In this document: in pieces, positions 11,804 to 14,630 of the stretch | Layout of the letters: each line of letters opens with the position of its first letter | How positions within the stretch are numbered: the stretch's first letter is position 1 | NCBI GenBank assembly: GCA_035720425.1 | Contig: DASTOB010000013.1 | Span: 1 to 14,630 of the forward strand | Origin: DASTOB01 sp035720425 | GTDB taxonomy: Bacteria > Chloroflexota > Limnocylindria > Limnocylindrales > CSP1-4 | Direction of reading: 5' to 3' | DNA length: 14,630 nt | The notes under the pieces: model-generated | The model's database searches: none | What the model was told of the DNA's origin: nothing | Seen by the model: only the letters and a program-made list of their open reading frames with translations | Position numbers and translations under genes: made by a program

Positions 11804-14629
11804 GTGCCGCGCGCCGTCTGGCCGGCCGCCGGTGCCGTCGCCATGGCGCTGCTCGTGTCGAGCGGACTGCCGCCGCCCGGTCTCGTCTGGCTGGTGGCCG
11901 CCGCGGCGATCGCGCTCGTCGTCACCGGGGTCTTCGGGCCACGTCCGGCGAGGGTGCTGGCGGGCACGTCGGTCGGAGCGCTGATCATCCTCGCGCGGAT
12001 TGCCCTTGGCTGGGCTCCACCGTCGGTCGAACCCGGGATCCCGGATGGGTCGGGGCCGTGGACGGTCGCCGTCGAGAGCGTGGGGTCGCCGCGCGAGGGC
12101 ATGCAGTCGGCGATCGGAAGCATCGAGCCGGCCGGTCCCCGTGTCGCGCTGACGCTGCCGCGCTACCCGCTCATCGAGCCGGGCCATCGGCTCACCGTGG
12201 ACGGAACGCTGCAACCGCCGCCAGACGGCGGATACGGCGACTACCTGCGCCGGATCGGGGTGTCGGCAACGCTCCGCTCGCGATCGGCCGAGATCTCCGG
12301 CGAGGGGAGCGGCGCCGGACGCTGGATCGAGGCGCTCCGGCGGGCGGCCGGCAACGCGCTCGTTCGGGTCGTGCCGGAGCCGGAGGCGGGGCTCGCGGCC
12401 GGGATCCTCATCGGCCTTCGGGATCGGGTCGACCGGGAGGTCGCGGCGGCGTTCACGACGGCCGGCGTGAGCCACGTCGTCGCGATCTCAGGCTGGAACA
12501 TCGCGATCGTCGCCGCGAGCGTCGGTGCCGTTGCGGGAAAGCTGGCTCGGCGGCGGCGGAGCATCCTCATCCTCGGCGCGATCGCCGTCTACGTCGCGTT
12601 CGCCGGCGCGTCACCGTCGGTCGTCCGGGCCGGCGCGATGGCCGCGGTCGTGCTCCTGGCGCGCGAGTCCGGACGTCGCGGTCAGGCGGCGACCGCGCTT
12701 TCCTGGGCGGTCGTGGTCCTTCTCGCGGCCGACCCGGGGCTCGTGCGGGACGCGGGGTTCCAGCTCTCGGCGATTGCCACCGGCGGGCTGCTCGCCTGGG
12801 CGTCACCGATCGACGCGTGGCTCCGACGCGTCGCCGGCGGGCGCCTGCCGGGGTGGCTCGTCGAGAGCCTCGCGGTGTCGAGCGCGGCGCAGGCCGCGAC
12901 CCTCCCGATCGTGCTTGCGACATTCGGCCGGCTCTCGCTCGTGTCGCCGCTCGTCAATCTCGTGGTCGTGCCGCTCGTCGTCCCGGCGATGGCCGGCGGC
13001 GGCGTCGCCCTGCTCGCCGGCGCGGCGGTCGGGATCGGACTGCCGGCCGTGGTCGGCGCCCTTTTTGCGCTGCCCGGCTGGCTGGCCCTGACGGCGATGG
13101 TCCGGGCCGTCGACGTCGCGGCGTCCCTGCCGTTCGCGAGCGTCACGCTGCCGGCCGTGGCGTCGCCGTTCGTCGGTGCCGCAGCCGCGCTCGCGCTGCT
13201 GGCCGTCGTCGTTCGCCCGCGGTCCGCCCGGCGCCTCGCGAGGCGTTCGGCCGACCCCGGTGATGTCGGTTTCGGCCCCACCGACCCGAACGCCGCCGGG
13301 TCCGGCAGCCGGCGCCCGATCCCGCGACCCGCTCGGAGAGCGGTCCGCATCGTCGCGGCGATCGCCGTCGTGGCCGTCGCGATCACGGCCATCGGGGTGA
13401 CCCGCGGACCGAACGGCGCGGTCCGGGTCACGATCCTCGACGTCGGGCAGGGCGACGCCATCCTCGTCGAGGGCGGGCGCGGGGGTCGCCTCCTCGTCGA
13501 CGGCGGGCCCGATCCGGATCGGCTCGCCAAGGCTCTCGACGCGCGCCTTCCGCCGTGGGACCGGCGGCTCGATCTGGTCGTCCTGACCCACCCGCACGAG
13601 GACCATGTGGCCGGCATCCCGCTCCTGCTCGGGCGGTACGAGATCGGTCGGCTGTTCGAGCCCGGGATGCGCGGGCCGGGACCCGGATATGCCGCGCTCG
13701 TGGCCGGGCTTGCCGAATCCGGCGCCCCGCCGATCGAGCGGCTGGCCGCCGGCGACCGGCTTCGCGTCGACGAGGTTGACCTGCGCGTCCTGTGGCCGCC
13801 GCCCGGGCGGGTGCCGGCCGAGCCGCCCGACTCGGGCACCGGAATCAACAACGTCTCGATCGTCCTGCTCGGCGAGGCACGCGGGCGGCGATTCCTGCTC
13901 GCCGGCGATGCGGAGGAGGAGATCGATCCGCTCCTCGTCGGCGCCGGGATCCCGCGCCTCGACCTGCTCAAGGTTGCCCACCACGGCAGCGCGACGGCGT
14001 CCACGGACGCGTTTCTTGCGACCGTTCGGCCCTCGATCGCGGTGACCTCGGCCGGGCTCGGCAACCCGTACGGGCATCCGGCGCGCTCGACTCTCGAACG
14101 ATTGCGGTCGGCCGGGGCCCGGGTCTTTCGGACGGACCTCGATGGGTCGGTCGAGGTGACCTTCTCGTCCGACGGCGCGGAGGTCCGCACGAGCGGCGGG
14201 CGCGAGGCGGTCGAGACGCTCGACGGGCCGCGCCTCGCGGCCGCCGACGGCTCGCCGATCCGTACCGCGGCCGCGTTCGCCTGCGCGCTCGCCGGAGCGG
14301 GCCAGCCACCGGATCGGCGGGCGGCCGAACGGGCTCCCGCGGAAGGGTCACCCGCCGCGACCGCCGCGACGTCGACCTGGACGACCGATCACGGCCCCGC
14401 ACGCCGCCTCCTGTACGATGCGGCCGATGACGGTCCCCGGACGGACGGCCGCGGCCGCCCTCCTGCTCTCCCTCGACCCGCCGACGTGTCACGTCCGCCA
14501 CGCGCGCGCCGTGGCCGAGGTCGCCGCCTGGCTCGCGGCGCGGATCGCCGCCCGCGGCACGCGGGTCGATCGCCACCTCGTCGAGGCTGCCGCGCTCCTC
14601 CACGATGTCGACAAGATCCTGCCGGATGA
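11804..14629 (+). CDS. comEC: ComEC/Rec2 DNA-uptake channel with over-long C-terminus
   Basis: Inner-membrane channel that carries single-stranded DNA into the cell. Visible parts: N-terminal helices, a DUF4131-like OB region (about 85-165), the Competence domain from about 195 to 465 (GILIGLRDRVDREVAAAF, then H224VVAISGWN232 and many helices), more helices to about 530, and a metallo-beta-lactamase-like domain from 540 to about 800. The latter has DVGQGDA (D546), TH596PHEDH601, AGD702, H726HGS and YGHP. The family usually has ISGLH where this has ISGWN. The start GTG 11804 follows the comEA stop by one base. The frame stays open to a TGA at 14627-14629, giving 941 aa. The last 65 or so residues look non-native (codon bias lost, Pro/Arg-rich) because an HD gene occupies another frame, so the true functional end is probably near residue 800-870. 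Confidence 0.9.
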   Translation: MPRAVWPAAGAVAMALLVSSGLPPPGLVWLVAAAAIALVVTGVFGPRPARVLAGTSVGALIILARIALGWAPPSVEPGIPDGSGPWTVAVESVGSPREGMQSAIGSIEPAGPRVALTLPRYPLIEPGHRLTVDGTLQPPPDGGYGDYLRRIGVSATLRSRSAEISGEGSGAGRWIEALRRAAGNALVRVVPEPEAGLAAGILIGLRDRVDREVAAAFTTAGVSHVVAISGWNIAIVAASVGAVAGKLARRRRSILILGAIAVYVAFAGASPSVVRAGAMAAVVLLARESGRRGQAATALSWAVVVLLAADPGLVRDAGFQLSAIATGGLLAWASPIDAWLRRVAGGRLPGWLVESLAVSSAAQAATLPIVLATFGRLSLVSPLVNLVVVPLVVPAMAGGGVALLAGAAVGIGLPAVVGALFALPGWLALTAMVRAVDVAASLPFASVTLPAVASPFVGAAAALALLAVVVRPRSARRLARRSADPGDVGFGPTDPNAAGSGSRRPIPRPARRAVRIVAAIAVVAVAITAIGVTRGPNGAVRVTILDVGQGDAILVEGGRGGRLLVDGGPDPDRLAKALDARLPPWDRRLDLVVLTHPHEDHVAGIPLLLGRYEIGRLFEPGMRGPGPGYAALVAGLAESGAPPIERLAAGDRLRVDEVDLRVLWPPPGRVPAEPPDSGTGINNVSIVLLGEARGRRFLLAGDAEEEIDPLLVGAGIPRLDLLKVAHHGSATASTDAFLATVRPSIAVTSAGLGNPYGHPARSTLERLRSAGARVFRTDLDGSVEVTFSSDGAEVRTSGGREAVETLDGPRLAAADGSPIRTAAAFACALAGAGQPPDRRAAERAPAEGSPAATAATSTWTTDHGPARRLLYDAADDGPRTDGRGRPPALPRPADVSRPPRARRGRGRRLARGADRRPRHAGRSPPRRGCRAPPRCRQDPAG
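14414..14419 (+). promoter_or_regulatory. leaderless-type -10 of the HD gene
   Basis: TACGAT ends 7 bases before ATG 14427, inside the comEC frame. An in-frame ATG at 14418 overlaps the hexamer and would be lost from such a transcript. Confidence 0.4.
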
Positions 14630-14630
14630 C
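14427..14630 (+). CDS. HD-domain hydrolase, N-terminal part (cut by window end)
   Basis: The first 68 codons of a gene running off the right edge, in a different frame from comEC, which it overlaps by about 200 bases. The protein has a first metal-ligand-type His (H25 in HVRHARAVAEVAAWLA) and the HD dyad H59-D60 in EAAALLHDVDKIL, the arrangement of HD-superfamily metal-dependent phosphohydrolases. The third codon positions are almost all G or C here, unlike the comEC frame over the same bases, which supports this as the true coding frame. Substrate is unknown: HD enzymes act on nucleotides, (p)ppGpp, cyclic dinucleotides or tRNA ends. There is no Shine-Dalgarno; a leaderless start is likely. 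Confidence 0.75.
   Translation, partial: MTVPGRTAAAALLLSLDPPTCHVRHARAVAEVAAWLAARIAARGTRVDRHLVEAAALLHDVDKILPDD

Noticed and set aside
12682..14190. 502-aa minus-strand open frame inside comEC
   Set aside because: Ser/Arg/Thr/Pro-rich shadow; the plus strand has all ComEC and metallo-beta-lactamase motifs.

Overview
This is a GC-rich chromosomal segment (most third codon positions are G or C) that looks like an ordinary core/accessory mix from an environmental bacterium. Three things lean towards Chloroflexota of the Limnocylindria/Ellin6529 kind, with an actinobacterium as the main alternative: the combination of a DUF4287-SRPBCC protein, a Rv1855c-type F420-dependent (LLM class) oxidoreductase and a CGNR zinc-finger regulator; the ComEC variant with Ile-Ser-Gly-Trp-Asn; and the frequent use of leaderless-type promoters. 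The taxonomic guess is inference. No rRNA, CRISPR array, integrase or transposase gene is visible.

Layout. 1-438: no convincing gene, but clustered short direct repeats built on GTGCGAC. 439-1218: DUF4287-SRPBCC protein. 1270-1345: tRNA-Ala(GGC) with its own extended -10 promoter and a terminator-like hairpin. 1453-4439: leuS, with a spermidine/spermine-type GNAT acetyltransferase overlapping its stop by 4 bases. 4510-5136: a membrane protein made of two DUF4389 units, convergent with a MOSC-domain gene (5152-5661, minus); one hairpin carries both stop codons. 5700-6638: LLM-class F420-dependent oxidoreductase, divergent from MOSC and convergent with a CGNR transcription factor (6663-7247, minus). 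The CGNR gene is divergent from two small genes (7356-7496, 46 aa; 7528-7749, 73 aa). The shared 108-bp promoter region carries repeated GTAACCACTA boxes over the CGNR -10 and over the start point of a near-consensus sigma-70 promoter. 7824-8231: a 135-aa three-repeat beta-propeller (PLL/DUF346-like) protein. 8254-10274: an eight-helix membrane protein followed 2 bases later by an MFS transporter. 10282-10953 (minus): exported, C-terminally anchored protein resembling the netrin/TIMP-like fold. 11119-14629: comEA-comEC, the DNA-uptake pair. 14427 onward: the start of an HD-domain hydrolase lying inside the over-long 3' end of the comEC frame.

Functional themes are leucine-tRNA charging and alanine tRNA supply, DNA uptake (ComEA receptor plus ComEC channel), F420- and MOSC-type redox/cofactor chemistry, and a probable autoregulated CGNR micro-regulon. 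Six genes have a TANNNT hexamer ending 7-9 bases before the start codon and no Shine-Dalgarno, whereas others (439, 4510, 5700, 7356, 7528, 11119) have recognisable ribosome binding sites, so the genome appears to mix leaderless and leadered initiation. The features most worth a second look are the CGNR operator region with its micro-operon, the mini-propeller protein, and the comEC/HD overlap.
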